A stretch of 64,000 bases of DNA from Paenibacillus sp. DMB20. Its GTDB lineage: Bacteria > Bacillota > Bacilli > Paenibacillales > Paenibacillaceae. Position 1 is the stretch's first letter. Each line of letters starts with the position of its first letter. The notes under the pieces are model-generated. The model did not search any database. It was not told the origin of the DNA and was given only the letters and a program-made list of their open reading frames with translations. Made by a program: the position numbers and the translations under genes. Shown piece after piece: positions 52,045 to 60,186 of this stretch. Location of the stretch: contig NZ_LAZU01000037.1 of the NCBI RefSeq assembly GCF_000987955.1, positions 186,001 through 250,000 on the forward strand. The letters run 5' to 3'.

Positions 52045-53115
52045 TTGACGCAAACTACCCTGACTGCTCCTGCCCGAACCCCGAAAAGCACCAAGCCGTT
52101 CATTCCGGATCTGGTTTACTTCGAGCCGGGAGCTTTAGAATACCCCAAAGGCAAACAAATTATGGATTTTGTAAAAAACAGAAACATCGATTACCGGATG
52201 ACCACATCGCATAACCGGATTACGAATCTGCCCGGCGAAACCGAACAGGAAAAATACCGGATCGCCAAAAGAACGCTCGTCGTCGGCGTCCGAAAAACGT
52301 TAACCTTTGACCAGTCCAAACCCTCCGCGGATTATGCGATTCCGATATCCACCGGCTGTATGGGCCACTGCCATTATTGCTATTTGCAGACCACCCTCGG
52401 CGCCAAACCTTATATCCGCGTCTACGTCAACACAGTGGACATTCTCCGGGCGGCCAAGGATTATATCGAGGAAAGGGCCCCGCAAATCACGACGTTCGAA
52501 GCCGCCTGCACCTCGGATCCGGTCGGCCTGGAGCATATTACCGGATCGCTTGGCGAGCTGATCCGCTTTATGGCCGAGGAGGAATTCGGACGGCTGAGGT
52601 TTGTCACCAAATTCCATCATGTCGGCCCGCTGCTCGACATCAAGCATAACAACCATACGCGCATCCGGTTCAGCATCAATTCCGATGATGTCATCCGCCA
52701 ATTCGAGCCGGCCACCTCCCGTTTCGAGGAACGGATTGAAGCAGCCGCCAGGATCGCTCACGCCGGTTACCCGCTCGGTTTCATCATCGCCCCGATCATT
52801 TGGTATGACGGATGGCAAAAGGGCTACGCGGAGCTTCTGGAGCGTCTGGCCGCAGCCCTTCCGGAAAGGGCAGCCCAAGGGCTTACTTTTGAAATGATTC
52901 AGCACCGATTCACCAAGACCGCGAAAAACGTCATTGAAAAAAGATACCCCAAAACGAAGCTGGAGATGGACATCGAAAAACGCAAGCAAAAATGGGGGCG
53001 CTGGGGACAGTATAAATACGTGTATCCCGATGAACAGCAAACCGCCCTGCGACAGTTCATCGCAGAGCGGATATTCGAACATTTTCCCGAGGCATCCATC
53101 GATTACTTCACTTAA
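52045..53115 (+). CDS. splB: Spore photoproduct lyase
   Basis: A radical SAM enzyme that reverses the thymine dimer (5-thyminyl-5,6-dihydrothymine) formed in UV-irradiated spores, during germination. The 356-residue protein has the cluster motif C105-x3-C109-x2-C112 (TGCMGHCHYCY) and the catalytic H-donor Cys155 in FEAACTSDP. The start is TTG, with AAAGGATGG about eight bases upstream; longer frames start in non-family sequence. Its stop overlaps the convergent ccdA stop. A forespore promoter is expected; I could not identify one with confidence. Confidence 0.96.
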   Translation: MTQTTLTAPARTPKSTKPFIPDLVYFEPGALEYPKGKQIMDFVKNRNIDYRMTTSHNRITNLPGETEQEKYRIAKRTLVVGVRKTLTFDQSKPSADYAIPISTGCMGHCHYCYLQTTLGAKPYIRVYVNTVDILRAAKDYIEERAPQITTFEAACTSDPVGLEHITGSLGELIRFMAEEEFGRLRFVTKFHHVGPLLDIKHNNHTRIRFSINSDDVIRQFEPATSRFEERIEAAARIAHAGYPLGFIIAPIIWYDGWQKGYAELLERLAAALPERAAQGLTFEMIQHRFTKTAKNVIEKRYPKTKLEMDIEKRKQKWGRWGQYKYVYPDEQQTALRQFIAERIFEHFPEASIDYFT

Positions 53116-53825
53116 AATTTTAACCAGTCCGGTGTCAGCGATTGCAGCCAGATCGTAATTTTGTACATCTGGTTCGTAAAGAGAAGGATTCCCATGAGAA
53201 GCATGAGAACGCCGCCGACCTTCATCAGAATCCCCGAGTATTTAAGAATCCACCGGGTTGAGCCGATGAAAAACGCCAGCACGAAAAAAGGCACCGCAAA
53301 ACCAAGGGAATAAGAAGTGATCAGCGGAAACCAGGTTCCCGGATCCGTCGCGGCCAGCGCGATGATCGCCATCAGGATCGGACCTACGCAAGGAGACCAT
53401 CCCGCGGCAAAACCGATGCCGAATAAAAAAGTTCCTATGTATCCCGTCGGCTTGGACTTAAAATCAAACTTCCGGTCTTTCATCAAAAATTTCGGCTGGA
53501 AAATGCCGACGAGCATCAATCCCATTAAAATAATTAGCAGAGCCGATAATTGCCTGATCATATCCTGGTACTCGATAAACAATTCTCCAAATACCCCGGC
53601 ACCCCAGCCGAGCGAATAGTAGACGGCGGAGAACCCGAGGATAAATGCGAGCGTGTGGGTCATCGTACGCATCCGGACATCCTTGCGGTTCTGCTCCGTC
53701 TTCAGCTCGTTTACCGACATCCCCGTAATGATCGACAGGTAGGACGGATACAAAGGCAAGCAGCACGGTGAGATAAAAGACGCCAAACCGGCGGCGAAGG
53801 CTATGCCGACGTTCACATCAGACAT
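53112..53825 (-). CDS. ccdA: Cytochrome c biogenesis protein CcdA
   Basis: A 237-residue membrane protein with six helices that carries reducing power from cytoplasmic thioredoxin to the outside for heme attachment to cytochrome c and spore-cortex thiol chemistry. The two reactive cysteines lie in AAGLASFISPCCLPLYPSYL and FGIGFAAGWSPCVGPILM. It overlaps splB by four bases in convergent orientation and lies after znuB. The usual partners ResA and StoA are not in this window. Confidence 0.93.
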   Translation of the reverse strand: MSDVNVGIAFAAGLASFISPCCLPLYPSYLSIITGMSVNELKTEQNRKDVRMRTMTHTLAFILGFSAVYYSLGWGAGVFGELFIEYQDMIRQLSALLIILMGLMLVGIFQPKFLMKDRKFDFKSKPTGYIGTFLFGIGFAAGWSPCVGPILMAIIALAATDPGTWFPLITSYSLGFAVPFFVLAFFIGSTRWILKYSGILMKVGGVLMLLMGILLFTNQMYKITIWLQSLTPDWLKF

Positions 53826-53837
53826 ATCAAATCCCCC

Positions 53838-54644
53838 TTAAGTCGTAAACCCTTTTTTGCCGACCAGCGTTACCGCAAGGAACGCGATCAGCAGAAGGAC
53901 AATCGTTGCACCCGGAGCGAGATTGAACACCCCTGCAAGCATAAGCCCCGCGATCACCGCAATTTCGGATATGATGACCGATAAAATGATCGATGATTTG
54001 AAACTGCGGGCCAATAGCAGACTGATCGCTACCGGAATGGTCAACAAGGCGGAAACAAGCAACGCCCCGACGATTTTAATGGCCGTGCTTACCACCAGGG
54101 CGGTCAGCACGGTAATGAGCATATTCATCATTTTCACCGGCAGCCCGCTGACGCTGGCAGCATCCTCCTCAAAGCTGAGCAGGAACATTTCCTTGAAAAA
54201 CAGCCCGATCACCGTAATGACAACCAGAGTAACGGCCCCCACCATGTAAAGATCCGTCGTGTCCAAGGTATATATGCTTCCGAACAAGTAACTCATCACA
54301 TCGGTATTATAACCCATGCCCAAAGTAAAAAACAGCGAGGCGAGCGCTACCCCGCCGGACATGATAATGGCGATCGAAAGCTCGGCATAGGTTTTGTAGG
54401 CCTTCCGCAGCTTTTCGATCGCGAACGAGGCCAGCACGGCAAACACCAGTCCGGCCGCGAGCGGATACACTTCAATTAAAAAACCGAGGGCAACCCCGGC
54501 AATGGTAACGTGGGATAAGGTATCCCCGATCATGGACAACCGCCGAAGCACGAGAAAAATCCCGATAAGCGGCGCCGTGACGCCGATCAGAATGCCTCCA
54601 AGGAGTGCCCGCTGAAAAAAGTCACTTAACAATATATCAAGCAA
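53838..54644 (-). CDS. znuB: Zinc ABC transporter permease ZnuB
   Basis: A 268-residue permease of the ABC-3 family with about eight helices. The segment DFFQRALLGGILIGVTAPLIGIFLVLRRLSMIGDTLSH is typical of zinc/manganese permeases. TTG at 54644, nine bases from AAGGAG, is the preferred start; an ATG at 54668 has no ribosome binding site. It is the last gene of znuACB and would pass zinc received from ZnuA, driven by ZnuC. Metal preference is inferred from ZnuA's histidine-rich loop and the Zur boxes. Confidence 0.92.
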   Translation of the reverse strand: MLDILLSDFFQRALLGGILIGVTAPLIGIFLVLRRLSMIGDTLSHVTIAGVALGFLIEVYPLAAGLVFAVLASFAIEKLRKAYKTYAELSIAIIMSGGVALASLFFTLGMGYNTDVMSYLFGSIYTLDTTDLYMVGAVTLVVITVIGLFFKEMFLLSFEEDAASVSGLPVKMMNMLITVLTALVVSTAIKIVGALLVSALLTIPVAISLLLARSFKSSIILSVIISEIAVIAGLMLAGVFNLAPGATIVLLLIAFLAVTLVGKKGFTT

Positions 54645-54692
54645 TAATAACGTCTCCTTCACGTGCATCTTTACCTAAAAAAATAAAACCAA

Positions 54693-55442
54693 TCAAACGA
54701 GCGTATGCTGCAAATCCTGCTCGGAGCAATCCTGAACGTCATGGGAGTGACGGACAAAAAACTGGATTTTACCGTTCTGCTGGACAGGGGCTTCGCCCAG
54801 GTAATCCTTCACCATATCCAGATCGTGGGTTACCATTACGAAGGCCATGTCGTGATGAGCGTGCATGTGGGTGATCAATTCGAAAAAGCTGGCCTGCGTT
54901 TCGGCATCGATGCCGATCGTCGGCTCATCCAGTATGAGCAAATCCGGACGGTTGATGAGTGCCCGCGCCAGAAACACCCGCTGCTGCTGTCCTCCAGATA
55001 GCTGTCCGATCCGCTTGTGCGCGATATCCTGGATCCTCATCACCTCAAGGGCGTCATCGCATTTCTGCTGATGCTGCCGGGTCACGCGGCGGAACATGTT
55101 TTTCCGATTGTAGAGACCGGACATGATCACCTCGCGAACGGTTGCCGGAAAAAGCGGATTGAACGCATTCTTCTGCGGAACATAGCCGATGCGCTCCCAG
55201 TCGCGGAATTTGCGGATCGGCTGTCCGAACAGCTCGATACGGCCTTCCGCTGCCGGAAGCAGTCCGACGATCATGCGGAGCAGAGTCGTTTTGCCGGCCC
55301 CGTTGGAGCCGACAATACCCACGAAGTCGCGTTCCTTGACGGCAAAATTCAGGTTGCGGATGACCTGCTGCTCACGGTAGGAAAAAGAAATATCTTTCAG
55401 TTGTATAATCGATTGATGGCAATCCTGTGCTGCCGGTATCAT
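54693..55442 (-). CDS. znuC: Zinc ABC transporter ATP-binding protein ZnuC
   Basis: A 249-residue ABC ATPase: Walker A is VGSNGAGKTTLLRM, signature IGQLSGGQQQRVFLARAL, Walker B LLILDEPTIGID, and the switch histidine is in VMVTHDLDM. The preferred start is ATG at 55442, with AAAGGCGG upstream; an earlier ATG at 55472 has none. It works with ZnuB and ZnuA. It is separated from znuA by about 80 bases containing a copy of the GTTCAAAA half-repeat. Confidence 0.93.
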   Translation of the reverse strand: MIPAAQDCHQSIIQLKDISFSYREQQVIRNLNFAVKERDFVGIVGSNGAGKTTLLRMIVGLLPAAEGRIELFGQPIRKFRDWERIGYVPQKNAFNPLFPATVREVIMSGLYNRKNMFRRVTRQHQQKCDDALEVMRIQDIAHKRIGQLSGGQQQRVFLARALINRPDLLILDEPTIGIDAETQASFFELITHMHAHHDMAFVMVTHDLDMVKDYLGEAPVQQNGKIQFFVRHSHDVQDCSEQDLQHTLV

Positions 55443-55524
55443 ACCCTGGGCCGCCTTTCTCGTAAATTCCATTGAAGAGGTTGTTCAAAAGCTGACTTTA
55501 CATTGAATCTTAAAACTCATCTTA

Positions 55525-56556
55525 CTATTGTAAAGCCTTAAGGAGATTTTGCAAATTTTTCTCCATCAGCGTAAAGTAGTTCTCGCCCTTCTTCTCCTGC
55601 TCTTTCGTGAGCCCCTCGACCGGGTTCAGGACAAGGGTTTCGACGCCGGTCTCCGAAGCCAGCGTTTTGGCAAGCTTATCAGAGACGAGCTCCTCGAAGA
55701 AAATATAGCGAATATTGTTTTCTTTTACCGTCTTGCTCAACTTGACCAAATCCTGAGCCCGCGGCTCGGCATCCGGGGACAAGCCCATGATGGCATGCTG
55801 CTCGAGATTGTAATCTCTCGACAAGTAGCCGAAGGCTTGGTGGGATACGACGATTTCGCGGTTTTGCAGACCTGCGAGGCTGTTTTCAAACGATTCATCA
55901 AGCTTCTCAAGCTTCGCTTTCAGAGCCTCGTAGCGCTCCTCATACCCCGCTTTGTGTTCCGGGTCGGCATCAACGAGGCTTTGACGGATGTTATCCGCCA
56001 TGATTAGAGCCGATTTCGGGCTCACCCAAGTATGGGGATCCACATGGTGGTCATGCCCGGATGATGCTTCGTTGCTTTTCTCTCCTTGTGCGGAGTCTCC
56101 GCCGTTTTCCGCTTTTTCCCCTTCATGGTCATGCCCCTCATGCTCATCCTCCGCTGTACCATGTCCATGTCCGTCATCGCCTTCGGAATCGATCAGCTTG
56201 ATCCCTTTGCTGACCTCCACCGGTTTTACCTTTGAATCTTTATCCAGCCCATTCAGGAAATCGGGCGCCCAGCCTTCCAGTCCAGCTCCGTTATATAGAA
56301 ATAGCTGAGCCTTGGACGTATTGACGATGTCCTGGCTTTTCGGCGTCCAATCATGCGGCTCCACGCCTGCGGGAAGAAGGCTGATGACGTTGACCTCATC
56401 CCCTCCGATCTCTTTGGCGAATTCATAGATCGGGTATATCGTTGTGACGACATTGATTTTATTTTCCACGATTCCTCCGGATTTGCTGCCGCAGCCCGTT
56501 ACAGCCAAAAGCAGTGACAATAACAGTACACCGTAGCCGGCCTTGTTTATCTTCAT
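55525..56556 (-). CDS. znuA: Zinc-binding lipoprotein ZnuA
   Basis: A 343-residue substrate-binding lipoprotein: signal peptide LLLSLLLAVTGC with the lipobox Cys. The metal-binding domain shows VEPHDWTP, then DPHTWVSPK and VSHQAFGYLS histidines. Between the first two sites lies a long Asp/Glu/His-rich loop (DDGHGHG, EHEGHDHEGEK and SGHDHHVDPH), typical of zinc-specific ZnuA. Start at 56556, with GGAG five bases upstream. It is first in the znuACB run, with two Zur boxes in the upstream region. Confidence 0.94.
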   Translation of the reverse strand: MKINKAGYGVLLLSLLLAVTGCGSKSGGIVENKINVVTTIYPIYEFAKEIGGDEVNVISLLPAGVEPHDWTPKSQDIVNTSKAQLFLYNGAGLEGWAPDFLNGLDKDSKVKPVEVSKGIKLIDSEGDDGHGHGTAEDEHEGHDHEGEKAENGGDSAQGEKSNEASSGHDHHVDPHTWVSPKSALIMADNIRQSLVDADPEHKAGYEERYEALKAKLEKLDESFENSLAGLQNREIVVSHQAFGYLSRDYNLEQHAIMGLSPDAEPRAQDLVKLSKTVKENNIRYIFFEELVSDKLAKTLASETGVETLVLNPVEGLTKEQEKKGENYFTLMEKNLQNLLKALQ

Positions 56557-56585
56557 TCCCTCTCCACTCCGTTTCAGTTCATTAA

Positions 56586-56600
56586 TCGTAATTATTACTA
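56586..56600. promoter_or_regulatory. Zur box 1 upstream of znuA
   Basis: TCGTAATTATTACTA differs by one base from the Bacillus Zur core TCGTAATnATTACGA and lies about 30 bases before the znuA start. It fits control by the Zur encoded at about 59.5 kb. Confidence 0.7.
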
Positions 56601-56640
56601 ACAAGATTATAAGAGCATACCAAAGATTTTGTCAACCAAA

Positions 56641-56655
56641 TCGTAATATTTACTA
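56641..56655. promoter_or_regulatory. Zur box 2 upstream of znuA
   Basis: TCGTAATATTTACTA is a second, weaker match (two differences from the core) 55 bases, about five helical turns, from box 1. Such spacing could allow cooperative binding. Confidence 0.5.
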
Positions 56656-56798
56656 TTAATCAGCAAATCAGGACAACGCCTTACCCAAGCATTCGTCAAT
56701 GATGGATCGATACAGCTGTAGATTAATGTCCTATTATTTCCAAAAAGTACTTTCGAATATCAATAACTAGCGCAGCAGCCTCTTAAAGAAAACGCAAA

Positions 56799-56834
56799 AA
56801 AGGCAGGCCGCTGACTGCTAAGCGGCCTGCCTTT
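56799..56834 (-). terminator. Terminator after metG
   Basis: A 14-bp perfect stem AAAGGCAGGCCGCT/AGCGGCCTGCCTTT with an eight-base loop and T6 on the minus strand. Confidence 0.92.
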
Positions 56835-56853
56835 CACATCATAATCCTTTGAT

Positions 56854-58836
56854 TTACTTGACAATCGCGCCATTCGGCATGGCATCCGGTACGGTTGCAA
56901 GCGTAAGCTGATCGCCTTGGGATGCGGCAAGAATCATCCCTTGGGACAGCTCTCCCCTCAGCTTGACCGGCTTCAAATTCGTGACGCAGATTACTTTTTT
57001 GCCGACAAGGTCTTCCGGCTTGTAAAACTTGGCGATCCCCGAAACGACCTGACGCTGCTCGTACCCCAGGTCGAGCTGAAGCTTCAACAGCTTATCCGCT
57101 TTTTTGACAGGCTCGGCCGCGATCACTTGAGCCACACGAAGCTCGACTTTGGCAAAGTCCTCAATTCCGATTTCTTCCTTATGCTCGATCGGCTCCTCGC
57201 TTCCGGCAGTAGGAGCGGCCTGTGAGGCCGTTCCTTCCTCGGCCGGCTTCACGCCTCCCGTCATCGCCTGCGCGATATAGGCTACCTCTTGTTCCGCGTC
57301 CAGCCGCGGGAAGATCGGATCGCCTTTGACAAGCTTGGTCCCTGCCGGAATGCTGCCCAGGCTGCGTCCGCTGTCCCAGGTAGTCAGTTCCCCTTCTTGA
57401 ATCCCGAGCTGCTCCCAAATCTTCTTCGGCGTCCGGGTTAAAAACGGCTGCAGCAGTATGGATGCGATCCGCAGCGATTCCACGAGATGGCTCATGACGG
57501 AAGCCAGTTCATCGCGCTTGCTCTCATCCTTGGCGAGCGTCCAAGGCTGGGTTTCGTCGATATACTTGTTGCTGCGGCTGACGAACTGCCCGATCGCCGT
57601 CAGCGCCACCGAGAACTCCATTTGCTCCATGGCTTCCTCAACCTTGTCGTATACCGTTTCGGCCGCTTCCTCAAGTGCTTGATCGAAGGCTGTCACTCCC
57701 CGCGTAAATGCCGGCACCTCGCCGCCGAAGTATTTATCGACCATCGCTACCGTACGGTTGAGCAGATTGCCGAGATCGTTGGCCAGATCGGAATTGACGC
57801 GTTCGACGAAGCTCTCCGGGGTAAACGTGCCGTCGGCGCCGAAAGGGACCTCGCGCAGGAGGTAATAACGCAGCGCATCCAGTCCGTAACGGTCGATCAT
57901 CGTTACCGGATCAACGACATTGCCTTTCGATTTGGACATTTTCCCGTCCTTCATCAGCAGCCAGCCGTGGGCAAACACTTTTTTGGGCAGCGGCATATCC
58001 AGCGCCATCAAAATAATCGGCCAATAAATCGTATGGAAGCGGACGATCTCCTTGCTCATGAGATGCACGTCGGCCGGCCAGTACTTATCGTACAACGAGC
58101 TGTCTTCCGTCCCGTAACCGAGAGCCGTCACATAGTTAAGCAAAGCGTCGATCCACACGTAGATCACGTGTTTCGGATCGCTTTTGACTTTTACGCCCCA
58201 GTCATAAGTTGTGCGGGATACCGCCAAATCCTCAAGTCCGGGTTTAATAAAGTTGTTGATCATTTCGTTTTTGCGGGATACCGGCTGTATGAAGTCCGGA
58301 TTTTCCTCATAAAATTGGAGGAGGCGATCCACGTATTTGCTCATCCGGAAGAAATAGCTCTCTTCCTTCACGAGTTCAACCGGACGCCCGCAATCCGGGC
58401 ATTTACCGTCCACCAGCTGCCGCTCCAGGAAAAACGATTCGCAAGGCGTGCAGTACCAGCCTCATAATCGCCCTTATAGATATCGCCCTTTTCAAGCAGA
58501 CGCTCAAAAACGTCCTGTACCACCCGGGTATGGCGTTTCTCCGTCGTACGGATGAAATCCTCGTTCGAAATATCGAGCTTTTTCCAGAGCTCTTTAATGC
58601 CCGCCACGATGTCGTCAACGAACTGCTGCGGCGTTTTTCCCGCCTCAGCGGCCTTGCGCTCGATTTTCTGGCCATGCTCGTCGGCTCCCGTCAAATAACG
58701 GACATCGTAACCGCGCAGGCGTTTGTAACGCGCCAGCGCGTCGCCCGCAACCGTCGTGTAGGCATGACCGATATGCAGCTTGTCGCTCGGATAATAAATC
58801 GGGGTCGTAATATAAAACGTTTTTTTGATCAGCCAT
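56854..58836 (-). CDS. metG: Methionyl-tRNA synthetase, two frameshifts in this sequence
   Basis: Charges tRNA-Met. HIGH motif (KLHIGHAYTT), zinc-knuckle CPDCG, KMSKS in DGKMSKSKGN, the anticodon domain and a C-terminal Trbp111-type tRNA-binding domain (DFAKVELRVAQVIAAEPV) are encoded, about 660 residues. The N-terminal part is in three frames: a seven-A run near 58823 (six or nine expected) breaks D-Q-K-T-F-Y-I-T-T, and near 58460 one G is lost (GAGGGCTGG restores E-G-W-Y-C-T-P-C-E). As metG is essential, these are most likely read errors. It is controlled by the T-box upstream. Confidence 0.93.
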
Positions 58837-58884
58837 AACTTCCATCCATCCTTTTTTTATTTTATGGTGTTGATATCGGCAGAA

Positions 58885-59165
58885 AACAACAAAAAACCCC
58901 CGTCCCTATGGGACGAGAGTTATCTCACGCGTTACCACCCAATTTCCCCGGACCCTTTCGGATCGCAGGCTCGCCGGCGCTGCTTGACGCAGGCCGTCCA
59001 TTAACGCTGGATCACGCCGCTCCTTTACGCCGGCAGAACGCCGTTTTCGCTCAAAAGCGGTTCCTCCAAGACCATTTTCCGAAGCCGTCCCTGACCGGTT
59101 TCCAGCTCCCCCGGCTCTCTGTTCAAGGCTGCATCTTCGTACTTATCTCTTCCTCGGAAATACTT
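58885..59165 (-). promoter_or_regulatory. T-box riboswitch (methionine) upstream of metG
   Basis: On the minus strand there is a stem I region (AGAGATAAGTACG near plus 59138-59150; AGAGAG near 59114), a specifier AUG in GGAAAATGGTC (plus 59073-59075), the T-box sequence GGGTGGTAACGCG (plus 58928-58940) and a terminator hairpin CTCGTCCC/GGGACGGG followed by T6 (plus 58891-58918). Uncharged tRNA-Met would stabilise the antiterminator and switch on metG. The specifier codon fits the downstream gene. Confidence 0.9.
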
Positions 59166-59229
59166 CTATGGTTATTCCACAAGCCAATACGTTTATATAA
59201 TCCAAATATAATAACGAACACGCCAGGTG

Positions 59230-59508
59230 TCAAGGCATGGCGTCCTCCGCACCCTGATTCCCGAGACTCCCGGCATCCTTTCGCGGCGGAACGGGATCGA
59301 TCCCTCCCGGATTAAAGGGATGGCATCTTGCGATTCTCTTGGCAGCCAGCCAGGAGCCCTTCAAGGCACCGTGAACTTCAACGGCCTCAAGCGCATATGC
59401 CGAGCAGGTCGGATAAAAACGGCACGTAGCCGGTTTCAAGGGCGAAATCACCTTACGATAAAAGTGAATCGGCGCTTTAACTACCCGGCTGGCCAAGCCT
59501 TTTCTCAT
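59230..59508 (-). CDS. yidD: Membrane protein insertion efficiency factor YidD
   Basis: A 92-residue protein with a basic, amphipathic N-terminal part (ASRVVKAPIHFYRKVISPL) and the characteristic cluster CRFYPTCSAYALEAVEVHGA then RIARCHPFNPGGIDPVP. YidD helps YidC insert inner-membrane proteins. ATG at 59508 overlaps the zur stop by four bases (ATGA), so translation is coupled; a longer frame starts inside zur. Confidence 0.92.
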   Translation of the reverse strand: MRKGLASRVVKAPIHFYRKVISPLKPATCRFYPTCSAYALEAVEVHGALKGSWLAAKRIARCHPFNPGGIDPVPPRKDAGSLGNQGAEDAMP

Positions 59509-59990
59509 GACCCGCTGCCCTTCTTTCCGGTATGGCATACGGCATGCGATTCCCCTTCGGCCGATTTGGCCTCATGGTCCTTCCCGCAATCCTTACAATA
59601 TCCGAATACCTCGAATTTATGCTGCACCACCTGAAAATCCTCGGGGGCATCGGTCAGCTGCATCGGGCAGAACGTAATGGGATACGTTTTCTGGCATTGC
59701 AGGCAGATCATGTGGTGATGATGATGATCCGCGCTGCATCGAGCCCTGAATTTGATGCCTTCCTCAAAGACCACCTGCTCCAGCACGCCTAGATCATACA
59801 GCACCCGCAGATTCCGATAAACCGTATCAAAGCTCAGCCCGCTGTATTTCTTCCCCATATATTCATATACGTCTTTAGGGGTTAAATACCCCGGATGTTC
59901 TCCAAACAATTTGGCGAGCGTTTTGCGCTGATCGGTGATGCGAAGCCCGTGTCCGGACATGGCGTCTATGATCTGTTCCGTCGTCAGCAT
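59505..59990 (-). CDS. zur: Zinc uptake regulator Zur
   Basis: The second Fur-family repressor in the window (161 residues). A winged-helix domain (GLRITDQRKTLAKLFGEHPGYLTPKDVYEYM, then GLSFDTVYRNLRVLYDLGVL) is followed by the metal domain with HHHHHMICLQCQ, and a structural zinc site formed by CLQC and CKDC. The C-terminal His/Cys tail (DHEAKSAEGESHAVCHTGKK) differs from Fur. The Zur assignment rests on these features and on the Zur boxes before znuA 3 kb away. It is translationally coupled to yidD. Confidence 0.85.
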   Translation of the reverse strand: MLTTEQIIDAMSGHGLRITDQRKTLAKLFGEHPGYLTPKDVYEYMGKKYSGLSFDTVYRNLRVLYDLGVLEQVVFEEGIKFRARCSADHHHHHMICLQCQKTYPITFCPMQLTDAPEDFQVVQHKFEVFGYCKDCGKDHEAKSAEGESHAVCHTGKKGSGS

Positions 59991-60111
59991 ACGCAGCAGC
60001 CTCCTGATTTGCTCAAATGAAAATCTCTCTTCTAATAATGCATCAAAAAAAGAACCCCGTCAAATGAAGCGATTGAACCAAGGTCCGCCTAACAGGCACC
60101 CGTAACGAGCA

Positions 60112-60148
60112 AAATCCCCCGGACCTTTCGAATGAAAGGCCGGGGGAT
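60112..60148 (-). terminator. Terminator after the copper-amine-oxidase-N protein gene
   Basis: A long stem of AAATCCCCCGGACCTTTC with GAAAGGCCGGGGGATT (one bulge), four-base loop, followed by TTTT on the minus strand. Confidence 0.85.
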
Positions 60149-60186
60149 TCCCGCTAAATCATAAAACAGGGTATGAGTGCATGAAT

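Noticed and set aside
60003..60022. A TTTGCTCAAATGA sequence resembling the GTTCAAAA dyad upstream of zur
   Set aside because: Only a few bases match, arms are not complementary over eight bases.
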